Shown: positions 1 to 9,336, numbered from the stretch's first letter. The stretch: 64,000 bases of DNA from Alphaproteobacteria bacterium (GCA_016869535.1 VGDX01000009.1:50977-114976), one strand, 5' to 3'. The notes: a model not told the origin generated them from the letters alone. Numbers and translations are program-made.

Positions 1-1847
1 GCGATGCTCATGCCGGAAAGGTTGAGTTCGACATTGATAGTGCCCGGAGGCACCTGGCCCCCCTGTTCGATTTCGGCAAGCTGACCCGCGGCCAAGTTCA
101 CCTCGAAGCGGCCGCCTTGCGTCTCTCCGCCTTCGATCCGTTCAAGCACCCATTGCCGCGCCTTGCCTGCGAGGAATTTCGGCCAGAACCGCTTCAGGGT
201 GTCGACCGGCATCGGGCTCACTTCGCCCGATAGATGAATCTCCGGTGAGGTCGGCGCATCGACCGCATAGCCCATGAGCGAAATCGATGCCGTGCCCGAG
301 CGAATGACGAAGCGCGAGACGGTCACGCGCCCTTCCGCCGGCACGAAGTTGCCCGTGGCCGACCATTCATCCACTTTCATGGGAGAAAGACCGAACTCCT
401 CGATGGCGAGAATTGTATCGTCAGCCTTCAAGGCGAAGTCCCAGGTAACCGGTACACCGTCCGCGCCGCGCGTTGGACGGAAGGTGCCGCTGATCGTGGC
501 CCGGCTCTGTCCCCAGACGAATGTCGAGGGCGCGATTTCGACGATGTCCTTTTCTTTCACATAGCGCAGCTTGATATCGCCATGGTCGATGCGCATGGCG
601 GTGTCGCGGTCCCAGGGTGGCGTGATGAGGCCGGGCGCCAGTCTGAGCCATGCCTCGCCCGACAGGAACTTTCCGCTATCGGAGAGTTCCATCGTGCCTT
701 CGCCGTCTACGGCCATGTCGAGCGCCTTGAGCACGCCAATCGAGGGGAAGTTGCCGGCGATGCCCGACGGAACGAGATTCTGCACCAGTGCGGTGATGCC
801 GAGACTCTCGCGCCTGGGACGCTGTTCGGTACGAATTTCGAGCTGCCAGTCGCCCTTGGACGAGGCGACGCTGGCCTGGCCGACGATCAGGCTGCGCTGA
901 TGGCGATGGTCGAGATCGATGGAGAAGTCAGGCACATGCCAGGAGGTCTGCGTGCCGCCATGATTGAGCACGACCAGAGCATCCTCGAAGCCGAACCTTG
1001 TGAGATAGGAGCCACTGCCGGCGCGCGCGCGCACGAAGGCTTCATTCACGGCACTGGTCAGATCGAGCTTGCGGGAGCTGGCGCCAATCGGCGTCTCGGG
1101 ACGTTTGGCGATCGCCGGTGCGTCCGGCAGGCCTGAGGACGCTTCGCCCTGCGGCATAGACTCGCTGCTGGGCGGCCGTGAGAAACTCAAAGTGAGCCCC
1201 TGCTCGTCATTATAGAAGAGCAGGAGGCGCGGCCCGATGAAGTCGACGCTTCCCGGCGCGAGATGTCCCGTGAGTAACGCGCTGCCGCTCATACCGATGG
1301 CCGCCAGTGGCGCTTGCGCCACGATCGAGCCGTCTTTCGCATCGATCAGCCGGATATTGCGCAGGCGGAACAGGACACCCGGTCCATCCGAGGCACGCTG
1401 CAGGACCGCATCGTCGATCTGAACCTTGAGGCCTGACAATTGCTCGTTGATGGCCTCCTCGATGGTCGGAACCAGAGTCGGCAGCGAGATCGGCCCTTGC
1501 GCGAGACGCCCATAGCCCATGACGATGGCAATCAAGCCCACGACTAGGACGCCGGCGAAAATTTCGCGGCAGAGATGGGCGCCACCCTTCGACAATTTGG
1601 CGATCTCGACCTGCACCGGCTCGGGCACGCTTTTCACCAGCGCCCTTCCTTGGGCTGGCAGCGTGAGGAGAACCTTGCGGCTTTCTTCGGTCCATTTGAC
1701 CAGGGCACCGGCGATCGGTTGCATCGCCGAAGACGGCGATGCCGATTCGGCGCGCGCTTCGCGGGTCAGGCCCAAGGCTGACAAAAGGCGCCTGAACGCC
1801 GCGGCGGCTTCGTCGATCAAGGTAAGGCGATGCCTCGGTTCGCTCAT
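1..1847 (-). CDS. AsmA/YhdP-like large envelope protein (N-terminal part, cut by window edge)
   Basis: The minus-strand reading frame is open from the ATG at 1847 to base 1, so only the first ~615 residues are visible. The protein starts with a polar cytoplasmic stretch of about 95 residues, followed by one hydrophobic segment (about residues 97-112) and then a long periplasmic-looking region ending at the window edge in alternating polar/apolar strands. This layout (one N-terminal membrane anchor and a very long beta-rich domain) is that of the DUF3971/AsmA-like C-terminal domain proteins related to YhdP, which are thought to help phospholipid transport between the two membranes. The family call rests on architecture and sequence style rather than a signature motif. 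It is divergent from the bactofilin gene at 2167. Confidence 0.6.
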   Translation of the reverse strand, partial: MSEPRHRLTLIDEAAAAFRRLLSALGLTREARAESASPSSAMQPIAGALVKWTEESRKVLLTLPAQGRALVKSVPEPVQVEIAKLSKGGAHLCREIFAGVLVVGLIAIVMGYGRLAQGPISLPTLVPTIEEAINEQLSGLKVQIDDAVLQRASDGPGVLFRLRNIRLIDAKDGSIVAQAPLAAIGMSGSALLTGHLAPGSVDFIGPRLLLFYNDEQGLTLSFSRPPSSESMPQGEASSGLPDAPAIAKRPETPIGASSRKLDLTSAVNEAFVRARAGSGSYLTRFGFEDALVVLNHGGTQTSWHVPDFSIDLDHRHQRSLIVGQASVASSKGDWQLEIRTEQRPRRESLGITALVQNLVPSGIAGNFPSIGVLKALDMAVDGEGTMELSDSGKFLSGEAWLRLAPGLITPPWDRDTAMRIDHGDIKLRYVKEKDIVEIAPSTFVWGQSRATISGTFRPTRGADGVPVTWDFALKADDTILAIEEFGLSPMKVDEWSATGNFVPAEGRVTVSRFVIRSGTASISLMGYAVDAPTSPEIHLSGEVSPMPVDTLKRFWPKFLAGKARQWVLERIEGGETQGGRFEVNLAAGQLAEIEQGGQVPPGTINVELNLSGMSI

Positions 1848-2166
1848 GGGCCTAATTGCCGGCTATACCCCCAAGGCAGCCTCTCTGGCAGGCCTCCCTA
1901 ACACGGCCTATCTTGTGAGGCTAAGCACTTGTCGCATAGGAGATACCAAAATCGGCTAAAGGAAGGCGATAGGACCGAAAAACCAAGATGCGTCAATCAT
2001 CTGCGCCGTCTTTCAACTGTTGCGATATTGCCATGACGCGCAAACCAATGCGAACTCGCGCGCAGGGAACGCCCTCGACAATCAGAAGGGGCAGTTCTAT
2101 GGTTGGCCCGGGCCTGAGAGCACTCAATTCCAGGACGCGCGTCAAAGTAGCGAGGGGGAAAGTATC
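1848..2166. other. Divergent intergenic region between AsmA-like gene and bactofilin gene
   Basis: 319 bases without a supported gene. It must hold the promoters of the two divergent neighbours. A frame in register with the bactofilin gene is open from 2020, but it lacks a good ribosome binding site and its translation does not resemble a bactofilin N-terminus. I see no terminator or repeat. Confidence 0.5.
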
Positions 2167-2709
2167 ATGTTTACGAAGAAGTTGGAGTCCACCGCCAACC
2201 TCACCAAGTTCGGAGAGAAAAAAAGCGACTCCGAATCGCCGTTCGCCGAGCGGCCCTCGACCTCCGTCAAGAGCACGAGTTCGAGCAAGATGGTTCCCTC
2301 CATCATCGGAGAAGATTTGTCGATCACCGGCAATGTACGGTCTAAGGGCGAACTCCAGATCGACGGCGAGATCCAAGGCGACATCAATTGCGGATCGCTG
2401 TTGCTCGGCGAAACATCGCAGGTCATCGGTGGCTTGATCGCCGAGGATGTGGTGGTGCGGGGCCGCGTGGTCGGCTCGATCAGGGGCCTGCGTGTCACGC
2501 TACAGTCGCAGGCGCATGTTGAAGGCGATATTTTCCATCAGAGCCTCGCCATCGAGCAGGGAGCGTATTTCGAAGGGAAATCCCGCCGGTCGGACGATCC
2601 GATGGCCGACCTCAAGACGGAAAAAAGCCAGAACCATTCCCGTTCAGACCGGCCGTTCGAGTCCCGCTCCGACGACAAAGACAAGCCGCTGAACTCGGCC
2701 GCCGAATAA
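2167..2709 (+). CDS. Bactofilin family cytoskeletal protein
   Basis: 180-residue protein. Bactofilins polymerise without nucleotide into membrane-associated filaments and often recruit cell-wall enzymes or set cell shape. The central domain (about residues 42-135) shows the repeated short strands of the bactofilin beta-helix, with GEDLSITGNV near its start and alternating V/I/G turns (for example GRVVGSIRG). Flanks are charged, Ser-rich and disordered, as is usual. I chose the ATG at 2167 because a purine-rich Shine-Dalgarno (GAGGGGGAA) sits just upstream; an in-frame ATG at 2020 would add 49 unrelated residues. It stands alone, without the M23 peptidase gene that often accompanies bactofilins. 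Confidence 0.88.
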   Translation: MFTKKLESTANLTKFGEKKSDSESPFAERPSTSVKSTSSSKMVPSIIGEDLSITGNVRSKGELQIDGEIQGDINCGSLLLGETSQVIGGLIAEDVVVRGRVVGSIRGLRVTLQSQAHVEGDIFHQSLAIEQGAYFEGKSRRSDDPMADLKTEKSQNHSRSDRPFESRSDDKDKPLNSAAE

Positions 2710-2748
2710 CGGCAGTCATCTGATTTTTCCGAAGACGCGAACGCGGGC

Positions 2749-3862
2749 TTAACCCTCTGCGTCGGCTTGAATGCGCTCGGCCAAGGCCGCCTCGATGAAG
2801 CGGTCGATGTCACCGTCGAGCACCGCCATTGGGTTGGTGCTTTCCACGCCGGTGCGCAGGTCTTTCACCAACTGATAGGGCTGGAGCACGTAAGAGCGGA
2901 TCTGGTGGCCGAAACCGATATCGGTCTTGGCTGCGGCCGCCGCTTGCGCTTCTTCCTCACGCCGCTTCAGCTCAGCTTCGTAAAGGCGCGCGCGCAACAT
3001 CGACCAGGCGGTGGCGCGGTTCTTATGCTGCGAGCGTTCGTTCTGACACTGCACGACGATGCCGGTTGGCAGATGCGTGATGCGCACCGCGCTGTCGGTG
3101 GTGTTGACATGCTGTCCACCGGCGCCCGAGGCGCGATAGGTATCGATGCGCACGTCTTTATCATCGATGTCGATGGCGATGGTGTCGTCGATGGCCGGAT
3201 ACACCCACACGGAAGCGAAACTCGTATGACGGCGCGCGTTCGAGTCGAACGGCGAGATGCGGACCAGCCGGTGCACGCCCGATTCAGTCTTCAGCCAGCC
3301 ATAGGCGTTGGTGCCCTTGACCAGGAGCGTCGCCGATTTGATGCCCGCCTCCTCGCCGTAGGTCTCGCCGATGATCTCGACCTTGTATTCGCGCCCCTCC
3401 CCCCAGCGGGCATACATGCGCTCGAGCATCTGCGCCCAATCCTGGCTCTCGGTGCCGCCGGCGCCGGCGTGAATCTCGACATAGGCGTCGTTGATGTCGG
3501 CCTCGCCCGACAGCAGCGCTTCAACCTCGCGGGTATGCGCTTCTTGTCTGAGCTTGTTCAGAGCCGCTTCGGCTTCGGCGACGACGCTGTCATCTCCCTC
3601 CTCCTCGCCGAGCGCGATCAGGGCGACATTATCGTCGAGTTCGCTGCTGATGCGGTCGTAGGCGGTGAGTGCCGTGTCGAGTTGCCGGCGCTCGCGCATG
3701 AGAGCTTGCGCGCGTCGGCTGTCGTTCCAGAAATCCGGAGCTTCCGCCTCGCGATCGAGCGCGGCTAATCGCGTCCGTGCCTGGTCAGGGTCAAAGATGC
3801 CTCCTGAGCAGGGACAAGGACTCCTTGATGTCGTTGACGACCATGTCGGTTTCGGCGCGCAT
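2749..3862 (-). CDS. prfB: Peptide chain release factor 2 (programmed +1 frameshift)
   Basis: RF2 releases the finished peptide at UGA and UAA codons. Translation starts at the ATG at 3862 ([16 protein letters not shown]...), meets an in-frame TGA as codon 24 and must shift +1 to continue, giving about 370 residues. The downstream frame holds the codon-recognition tripeptide SPF (about residues 203-205) and the catalytic GGQ (about 248-250) in the context SGAGGQHVN. The gene is the last of a minus-strand cluster, 73 bases after the PBP1A gene. Its expression is autoregulated: low RF2 lets the ribosome pause at UGA and shift. Annotation pipelines that ignore the shift would start it at 3699 and lose the first 54 residues. 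Confidence 0.96.
3790..3805 (-). promoter_or_regulatory. prfB programmed +1 frameshift signal
   Basis: On the minus strand the sequence is AGGAGG-CAT-CTT-TGA-C. The internal Shine-Dalgarno AGGAGG (3800-3805) lies three bases before the CTT slippery codon, followed by the in-frame TGA stop (3791-3793). This matches the classical RF2 site (AGGGGG-TAT-CTT-TGA-C). After slippage the ribosome reads GAC CCT GAC CAG in the frame that carries the rest of RF2. Confidence 0.95.
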
Positions 3863-3935
3863 CGTATCCTCGGTAAAAAATTGATGAGCCGGGCGGACGC
3901 ATAACCTCCGCCAGGCTACTCGGCTGATATGGGGT

Positions 3936-6620
3936 CTAGTAGAGGCCGCTTGTAGGCGATGTCAAAGCACGGCCATCGCCTGGGGGCATGAATTGTGCGC
4001 CACGGCCGAAACCGGGGAATAACGGCGGCGTGCGGTTAGCCGGCGGCGGCTTCCTGTAGACTGGCGGCGGCGGCTGCCGATAGACCGGAGGCGGCTGGCG
4101 ATAACCGGGAGGCGGCATCGCGCCGTCCGGCGGCAACTCGGCCTCTCCGGCCATCTCGCCTTCGAACCCGTCCTGGCCGATGCCGACGGCGCCGGCCGGC
4201 TCGAGACCGGGCTTGAAGGCTTCGACGATGGTGCCCGGACCTCCGCCGCCCACGGGTGTGCCTGATTTGTGGTTGACGCTCACAAGTTTGACGCCAGGCG
4301 GCGGGCGGAACTGCACCGGTGGCTCGCCGTCGAGCGCCTCTTTGAGGAAATCGCGCACGACCGGCGCGGCGAGACTGCCGCCCGTCTCGCCATGTCCCAT
4401 CGGCTTCGGCTGATCGAAGCCGATATAGACGCCGACGGCGAGGTCGGGCGTGTACCCGACGAACCAGGCGTCCTTGTAGTCGTTGGTGGTACCGGTCTTG
4501 CCGGCGACCGGCCGGTTCAGCACCTTGAGGCGCGTGGCCGTGCCGCGCTGGACCACGCCGTCCATGATCATGGTCATCTGATAGGCGGAGATGGGATCGA
4601 TCACCTGCTCGCGCACATCGATGAGCTCAGGCTCATCCTGGCCGTTCCACTCGCGCGCCGAGCATTTGCTACAATCGCGCTGGTCGTGGCGCCAAACCGT
4701 GCGGCCGTAACGGTCCTGGATGCGATCGATGAAGGTCGGCGTAATCTTCTTGCCGCCATTGGCCAGCATGGAATAGCCGCCCGTCATGCGGATCAGCGTG
4801 GTTTCGCCGGCGCCGAGCGCCATCGACAGCGCCGGCATCAGGTTGTCGTACACGCCGAAGCGCTTGGAATAATCGACGATGATCGGCATGCCCATGTCGC
4901 GGGCGAGGCGCACCGTCATCAGGTTGCGCGACTTCTCGATGCCGAAGCGGAGTGTCGAGGGACCAGCCGCCGAGCCTGCGTCATAATTCTTCGGGCACCA
5001 TTGCGGCATGCCTTTGCCCTGGCTGATGCAGATCGGGCCGTCGACGATGACGCTCGACGGCGTGTAGCCGTTGTCGAGCGCCATGGTGTAGATCAGCGGC
5101 TTGAACGAGGAGCCTGGCTGGCGGCGGGCTTGCGTCGCGCGGTCGAACTGGCTCTGGGCGAAACTGAAACCGCCGGCGATGGCGAGCACGCGTCCGCTAT
5201 GCGGGTCCATGGCGACCAGCGCGCCGCCGATCTCCGGCGGCTGCATCAGCGACCACTGACCTTTAAGACTTTCTTCCGTCTGGGTGGGCTTGCCGTCTTC
5301 GCCGATCTTCGGACGGCGCGGCGCGACATAGATGATGTCGCCGACTTTGAGCACGGCATTGACGGAGCCCGACCGGGTCCATTTCACTTCCTCGAAGGGA
5401 ATGACGCCAATTTCGCGCTCTTCGACCAGCTTGCCGGTCTCGGTGCGGGTGGGCCTGATGCCGACCTTGGCCTGGTCCTTCGACACTTCGAGCACCACGG
5501 CGAGCCGCCAGGGATCGATATCGTTGAACATGGGCTTGGCGGCGAGCGTTTTGCCCCAGTCGCCGCTGATATCCATATTGTCCTCGACCCCGCGCCAACC
5601 GCCTCTACGGCGATCGTAGCCGACCAGGCCGTCGATCAGAGCCTTGCGCGCGGCGAGCTGAAGCCGCGGATCGAGCGAGGTGCGCACCGACAATCCGCCG
5701 CCATAGAGCTTGTCCTCGCCGAAGCGGTCGAGAATCTCGCGGCGCACTTCCTCGGCGAAATATTCCGAGGCCGGAATCTTCGCGCCGAAAGTGCGCGCCT
5801 TGGCGCCAAGCGGCTGCTTCTTGGCCTCTTCCCCTTCCGCGTAGGTGACGAAACCGTTCTCGACGATGCGGTCGATGACCCAGTCGCGCCTGGCGATGGC
5901 GCGCTCCGCGTGCCTGAACGGATCGTAATTGCTCGGCGCCTTGGGCAGCGTGGCGAGATAGGCGCTATCGGCGAGCGTCAGTTCGTTGAGCGCCTTGCCC
6001 CAATAGGTCTGGGCCGCGGCCGCGACGCCATAGGCGCCGGCGCCGAGATAGATCTCGTTGAGATAAAGCTCGAGGATCTGCTCCTTGGTGAAGGCGCGCT
6101 CGATGCGGATGGCGAGGATCGCTTCTTTGAGCTTGCGCTCGACGTTCTGGTCGCTCGACAGCAAAAAGTTCTTGGCCACCTGCTGCGTGATGGTCGAGGC
6201 GCCGGCCATGCGCCGTCCCGATTGCAAGGCGCTCAAATTGGTGGTCGCGGCGCGCACGATACCCTGAATGTCGAGCCCGCCATGCTGATAGAAATTCTTG
6301 TCCTCGGCGGAGATGAAGGCATCGATCAGCTGCCTGGGCACGGCGGTGAGCGGCACGTAGATGCGACGCTCGCGCGCGAACTCGGCGATCAGCCGGCCGT
6401 CATAGGCGTGGATGCGGGTCATCACCGGCGGCTCGTATTTGGCGAGCACCTCGTAGTCCGGCAATTCGCTCGACACCTTCCACAGCACGAAGGCGGCGGC
6501 GGCGGCCACCGCGATGAACATGATCATCGCCGCGGCGAACATGAAACCGATAAAGCGCAAGAAGAAGCCGCGGCGGCGGCGCTTCTGCTTTGGCGCTTTG
6601 CCTGAAGTCGTAATATCCAT
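3936..6620 (-). CDS. mrcA: Penicillin-binding protein 1A (bifunctional transglycosylase/transpeptidase)
   Basis: 894-residue class A PBP that polymerises glycan strands and cross-links peptides in the periplasm. A Lys/Arg-rich cytoplasmic tip is followed by a membrane anchor (about residues 22-48). The glycosyltransferase domain has the EDKNFYQHGG motif (catalytic E106) and the QQVAKN and LNEIYLG motifs. An OB-like insert lies around 320-460. The transpeptidase has SSFK (S504), SRN and KTGT. The C-terminal ~90 residues are Pro-rich with YRxPPP-type repeats. It lies between the damaged protease gene and prfB on the same strand, probably one transcript with the amidase gene. The start at 6620 places the basic tip before the anchor. 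Confidence 0.96.
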   Translation of the reverse strand: MDITTSGKAPKQKRRRRGFFLRFIGFMFAAAMIMFIAVAAAAAFVLWKVSSELPDYEVLAKYEPPVMTRIHAYDGRLIAEFARERRIYVPLTAVPRQLIDAFISAEDKNFYQHGGLDIQGIVRAATTNLSALQSGRRMAGASTITQQVAKNFLLSSDQNVERKLKEAILAIRIERAFTKEQILELYLNEIYLGAGAYGVAAAAQTYWGKALNELTLADSAYLATLPKAPSNYDPFRHAERAIARRDWVIDRIVENGFVTYAEGEEAKKQPLGAKARTFGAKIPASEYFAEEVRREILDRFGEDKLYGGGLSVRTSLDPRLQLAARKALIDGLVGYDRRRGGWRGVEDNMDISGDWGKTLAAKPMFNDIDPWRLAVVLEVSKDQAKVGIRPTRTETGKLVEEREIGVIPFEEVKWTRSGSVNAVLKVGDIIYVAPRRPKIGEDGKPTQTEESLKGQWSLMQPPEIGGALVAMDPHSGRVLAIAGGFSFAQSQFDRATQARRQPGSSFKPLIYTMALDNGYTPSSVIVDGPICISQGKGMPQWCPKNYDAGSAAGPSTLRFGIEKSRNLMTVRLARDMGMPIIVDYSKRFGVYDNLMPALSMALGAGETTLIRMTGGYSMLANGGKKITPTFIDRIQDRYGRTVWRHDQRDCSKCSAREWNGQDEPELIDVREQVIDPISAYQMTMIMDGVVQRGTATRLKVLNRPVAGKTGTTNDYKDAWFVGYTPDLAVGVYIGFDQPKPMGHGETGGSLAAPVVRDFLKEALDGEPPVQFRPPPGVKLVSVNHKSGTPVGGGGPGTIVEAFKPGLEPAGAVGIGQDGFEGEMAGEAELPPDGAMPPPGYRQPPPVYRQPPPPVYRKPPPANRTPPLFPGFGRGAQFMPPGDGRALTSPTSGLY

Positions 6621-6673
6621 GATTCACCCGTCCAGACCCCGGTTTTTAGTCGCGCCGGGCGCCTAAAGCAAAC

Positions 6674-7534
6674 CTAGCGAAAAATATGGCAACAAAACGC
6701 TACCGCGCGCCGAATCCCAAGGAAAGCCGGGCCTCTTACCAAACCGTAACACGCATCGTCTGGCGTCCGCGCGGGGTCGTCACCGACAGCCATGTGATCT
6801 GTGGCGCGCGGGCCACAGCCCAATAAAATCGCACATTTAGGCGGTAATACCCGCACGTTTCGCGCGAATCCACGGCTAAACTCCGTCCAATCTTTTGGGG
6901 GACCGCCGGAACTCGCGGCATGCGTGTCGCAGTCGGTAAGCCAGACATCTTTCTCGACAGTGAGCAGACGGCACTCGAAATGGGCCGTCAAAGCATGGCG
7001 CCGGTCGGCCGAGAACGAAGCATGGACCAGTGCGCTCCCGGCGGGCGGTGTTTGCTCGCCAAGCGCCATGGGCGTCACTTCCGTCAGCTCATCGTTCAGT
7101 TCGATGAGCACCAAATCGCGAGCGAGCGCCTGCACGTTCGGTATCTTACTTGGATCGATATATTCGTACCCTGGAGGAAAGCGGAGACATTTGGCCGTCG
7201 CGTGACCTTGCCAACTCGACCCTTTGACCCCTGCCAGAAAATGTATTTGCCGCGCGAGAAATGGCGTACGGCGCCGCGGGTCCATAACGCAATGAGCCGC
7301 CGTTACCACAAGGTTGTTTGCGATTAGAGAACCCGTGCATCGCCTTGTCTGCCGATAGCCGGCGACATTAATCTGCCCGATTGCCGGCCAGGGAGCGCCC
7401 TGTTCTTCAACCGCCTCACGATCGTCATGTCCGAAGATCCCGGGCTGCAAGCTTCGGCTCGCAGCCTGAACGATGGGTATCGCGCATATCAGCCCGAGAA
7501 GGGCGGCGCCGAGGAAACGATCACGGGCCTGCAT
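6674..7534 (-). CDS. Trypsin-like serine protease, C-terminus disrupted
   Basis: The first ~212 residues look like a secreted S1-family (trypsin/V8-like) serine protease: a signal peptide (MQARDRFLGAALLGLICA...), the TAAHC box (H81), a catalytic Asp in ARDLVLIEL (D140) and THAASSGGP, where S209 sits at the GDSGGP serine. The residues usually preceding this serine (GD or GN) are AS here. Just after GGP the sequence runs through a 5-base C run (6897-6901 on plus) and stops resembling a protease. The present frame ends in unrelated residues at 6674; the frame one base over continues as PQKIGRSLAVDSR... to a stop near 6736. The gene starts 12 bases after the amidase stop, so it belongs to the same transcript, but the product is probably inactive or truncated. 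Confidence 0.6.
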   Translation of the reverse strand: MQARDRFLGAALLGLICAIPIVQAASRSLQPGIFGHDDREAVEEQGAPWPAIGQINVAGYRQTRRCTGSLIANNLVVTAAHCVMDPRRRTPFLARQIHFLAGVKGSSWQGHATAKCLRFPPGYEYIDPSKIPNVQALARDLVLIELNDELTEVTPMALGEQTPPAGSALVHASFSADRRHALTAHFECRLLTVEKDVWLTDCDTHAASSGGPPKDWTEFSRGFARNVRVLPPKCAILLGCGPRATDHMAVGDDPARTPDDACYGLVRGPAFLGIRRAVAFCCHIFR

Positions 7535-7546
7535 CTGACATCTGGC

Positions 7547-8785
7547 TCAGAACGGATTGCCGGCAAGCTTCTTGGCGAAATAATTATCGATCGCCTTGAC
7601 CACCGAGCCCGCCATGCGCTCGCGCCAGGGATCGGAAACGAGGCGCTTTTCGTCCTCGGGGTGGCTCAGGAAGCCGAGCTCGAGCAGCACCGAGGGCACG
7701 TCCGGCGCCTTCAGCACGCGGAAGCCCGCCCCGCGCAATTTCTTTGTATGCAGGTTTCCCTTCCCGGCCAACTCGCCGACAATGGAGCGGCCAAAGACCG
7801 CCGAGCGGTTCTGCGTCTCGCGCTGCGTGAGATCGATAAGAATGTTGGCGAGCACCTCGTCGGAATCGTTTGGCAGCGCGACGCCGGCGATCACGTCGGA
7901 GAAATTCTCCTTGGCGGCGAGCGCCTTCGCTTCCTCGTCGGAGGCGTCTTCCGACAGCAGATAGACGGTGGCGCCGCGGGCGATCTCCGGCTTGTCGGGG
8001 AAATAATCGGCGTGGATCGACAGGAACAATCTCGCGCCCCGCTTCTGCGCGAACGCCACCCGCTCGCGCAAGGGGAGAAAGGTGTCGTCCTCGCGCGTCA
8101 TGTGGACTTCATAGCGGCCGGTCGCTTCGAGCTTCGTCTTCAGGATCTTCGAGAAGGCCAGCACGACCTCCTTTTCGGCGACGCCGCTCGGGCTCTTAGC
8201 GCCGGGATCGATGCCGCCATGGCCGGGGTCGAGGACCACAACCGGCTTGGCATTGGGATCGGGCGCATGTGTCGGCAGAGGCGGCGCCGTCTCGTTCGCA
8301 TCCTGCGGCTTCGACTCCTCGAGCTTGGCGAGGAAGGTCTTCTCGTCGGTGGGCACGAGATCGATGACGAGCCGCGCCGGCTGATTGTCGCGCGGCTCGA
8401 GCACGAAGGCCTTGTCGATGAGGAACGGCCCGCTCACGTCGATGACGATGCGCGACTTGCCCGGCGCGAACAGGCCGTAGCGGTAGGCGGTGATGAGGCC
8501 GCGCTGCTCCTTGCCGACGCCGGCCGGCATCTGAAAGCTCACATCGGCCGCATCGACGATCACCCGGTAGGGATTGCCGAGCGCGAAGGTGCGCACCTCG
8601 ACCTTGCGCGACAGGTCGGCGATGAAGCGGGTGCGCTCACTGTCGCCGGCGAGCCGCGCATCCTTGGCGATCGCGGGATTCGATTCGGCGGCGGCGGGGT
8701 GGAACGGAGTTGCCGACGCGAGGAGGAGCGCCAGGGCTGCAATCCAGGCGGGCGTGACCAATATTAAGGCACGCAGATGTCGCAT
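7547..8785 (-). CDS. amiC: N-acetylmuramoyl-L-alanine amidase with AMIN domain
   Basis: 412-residue zinc amidase that cuts the bond between MurNAc and the stem peptide, needed to separate daughter cells. Order of parts: signal peptide (about residues 1-33), AMIN domain (about 45-145; targets septal peptidoglycan), a short Pro-rich linker, then Amidase_3. Zn ligands visible are H189 (DPGHGG), E204 and H258 (SIHAD); the catalytic Glu is E369 in LLELGF. First gene of the minus-strand amidase-protease-mrcA-prfB cluster and divergent from rne, an order common in Rhizobiales. The symbol amiC is by family; the exact paralogue is not certain. Confidence 0.9.
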   Translation of the reverse strand: MRHLRALILVTPAWIAALALLLASATPFHPAAAESNPAIAKDARLAGDSERTRFIADLSRKVEVRTFALGNPYRVIVDAADVSFQMPAGVGKEQRGLITAYRYGLFAPGKSRIVIDVSGPFLIDKAFVLEPRDNQPARLVIDLVPTDEKTFLAKLEESKPQDANETAPPLPTHAPDPNAKPVVVLDPGHGGIDPGAKSPSGVAEKEVVLAFSKILKTKLEATGRYEVHMTREDDTFLPLRERVAFAQKRGARLFLSIHADYFPDKPEIARGATVYLLSEDASDEEAKALAAKENFSDVIAGVALPNDSDEVLANILIDLTQRETQNRSAVFGRSIVGELAGKGNLHTKKLRGAGFRVLKAPDVPSVLLELGFLSHPEDEKRLVSDPWRERMAGSVVKAIDNYFAKKLAGNPF

Positions 8786-9336
8786 CGTCCCTTACCCGCT
8801 TGCCGGTCGCGGGTTTCCGCACAAAAATGCGCAATCCCGCAGTAATTCCGGTCTATTTCTTCCCCGGATCGGCGGCGAAAATGGCCGATCTTGCCGCCAG
8901 CATTAACCAGTCGTGGTTAAGCGACGCTTGCCAAATCGCCTGCCTGCCCCGTAATAAGAGTGAGGCTCATTGAGCCTATGCCCTTGGGCGCCAGGCGGCG
9001 TCGCGGGCGGAAGTTTCGCGCGTCGGGCCTCCTTCGCAGAGGCTAAGACGCAGAAAAACCGGCGGTTTTTGTCCTTGGGGCAGCCGTCGTTACAGGTATG
9101 AGCCGCGATCGAAACGCGGCGGGTGAGGATTGCGATGCAGGATCAGCCAATCAGACTAAGCCTCGGAAATCATGAGGCTAGCCTTGCGAGGTTGCTCCCC
9201 TGGCGGCCATCTGTGGCGGCACACCATCGCGACGAATCATGGTCCATTGGTCATTGGCGCGCGCGGGCCGCAGGCTCACGCCCGGTGTGGCGGCATAGTC
9301 CGCCTGTTCCGGCCGGCGCGACGGAGAACATTCAAC
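8786..9336. promoter_or_regulatory. Divergent amiC/rne region with long rne leader and hairpins
   Basis: 551 bases between divergent genes. Visible structures: a 15-base palindrome AGGCTCA-T-TGAGCCT (8963-8977), a GCCTC/GAGGC hairpin (9027-9043), and a perfect AAAAACC/GGTTTTT hairpin with a 3-base loop (9054-9070). A long, structured 5' leader is typical of rne, whose mRNA is cut by its own product in E. coli; that this leader works the same way is inference. Confidence 0.45.

Noticed and set aside
4269..6605. A 778-codon open frame on the plus strand opposite the PBP1A gene.
   Set aside because: It mirrors the PBP1A coding region; its translation is His/Arg/Asp/Gly-rich with no motif, and the opposite strand has an obvious enzyme. 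High GC makes long shadow frames common.
9054..9070. AAAAACC/GGTTTTT hairpin as a terminator.
   Set aside because: It lies in the rne leader, far from the amidase gene's 3' end, and is not followed by a separate T run, so it is more likely leader structure.
9172..9336. Upstream in-frame extension of rne.
   Set aside because: The extra 55 residues do not match RNase E N-termini; MASKMLIDAAHPEETRVV at 9337 does.
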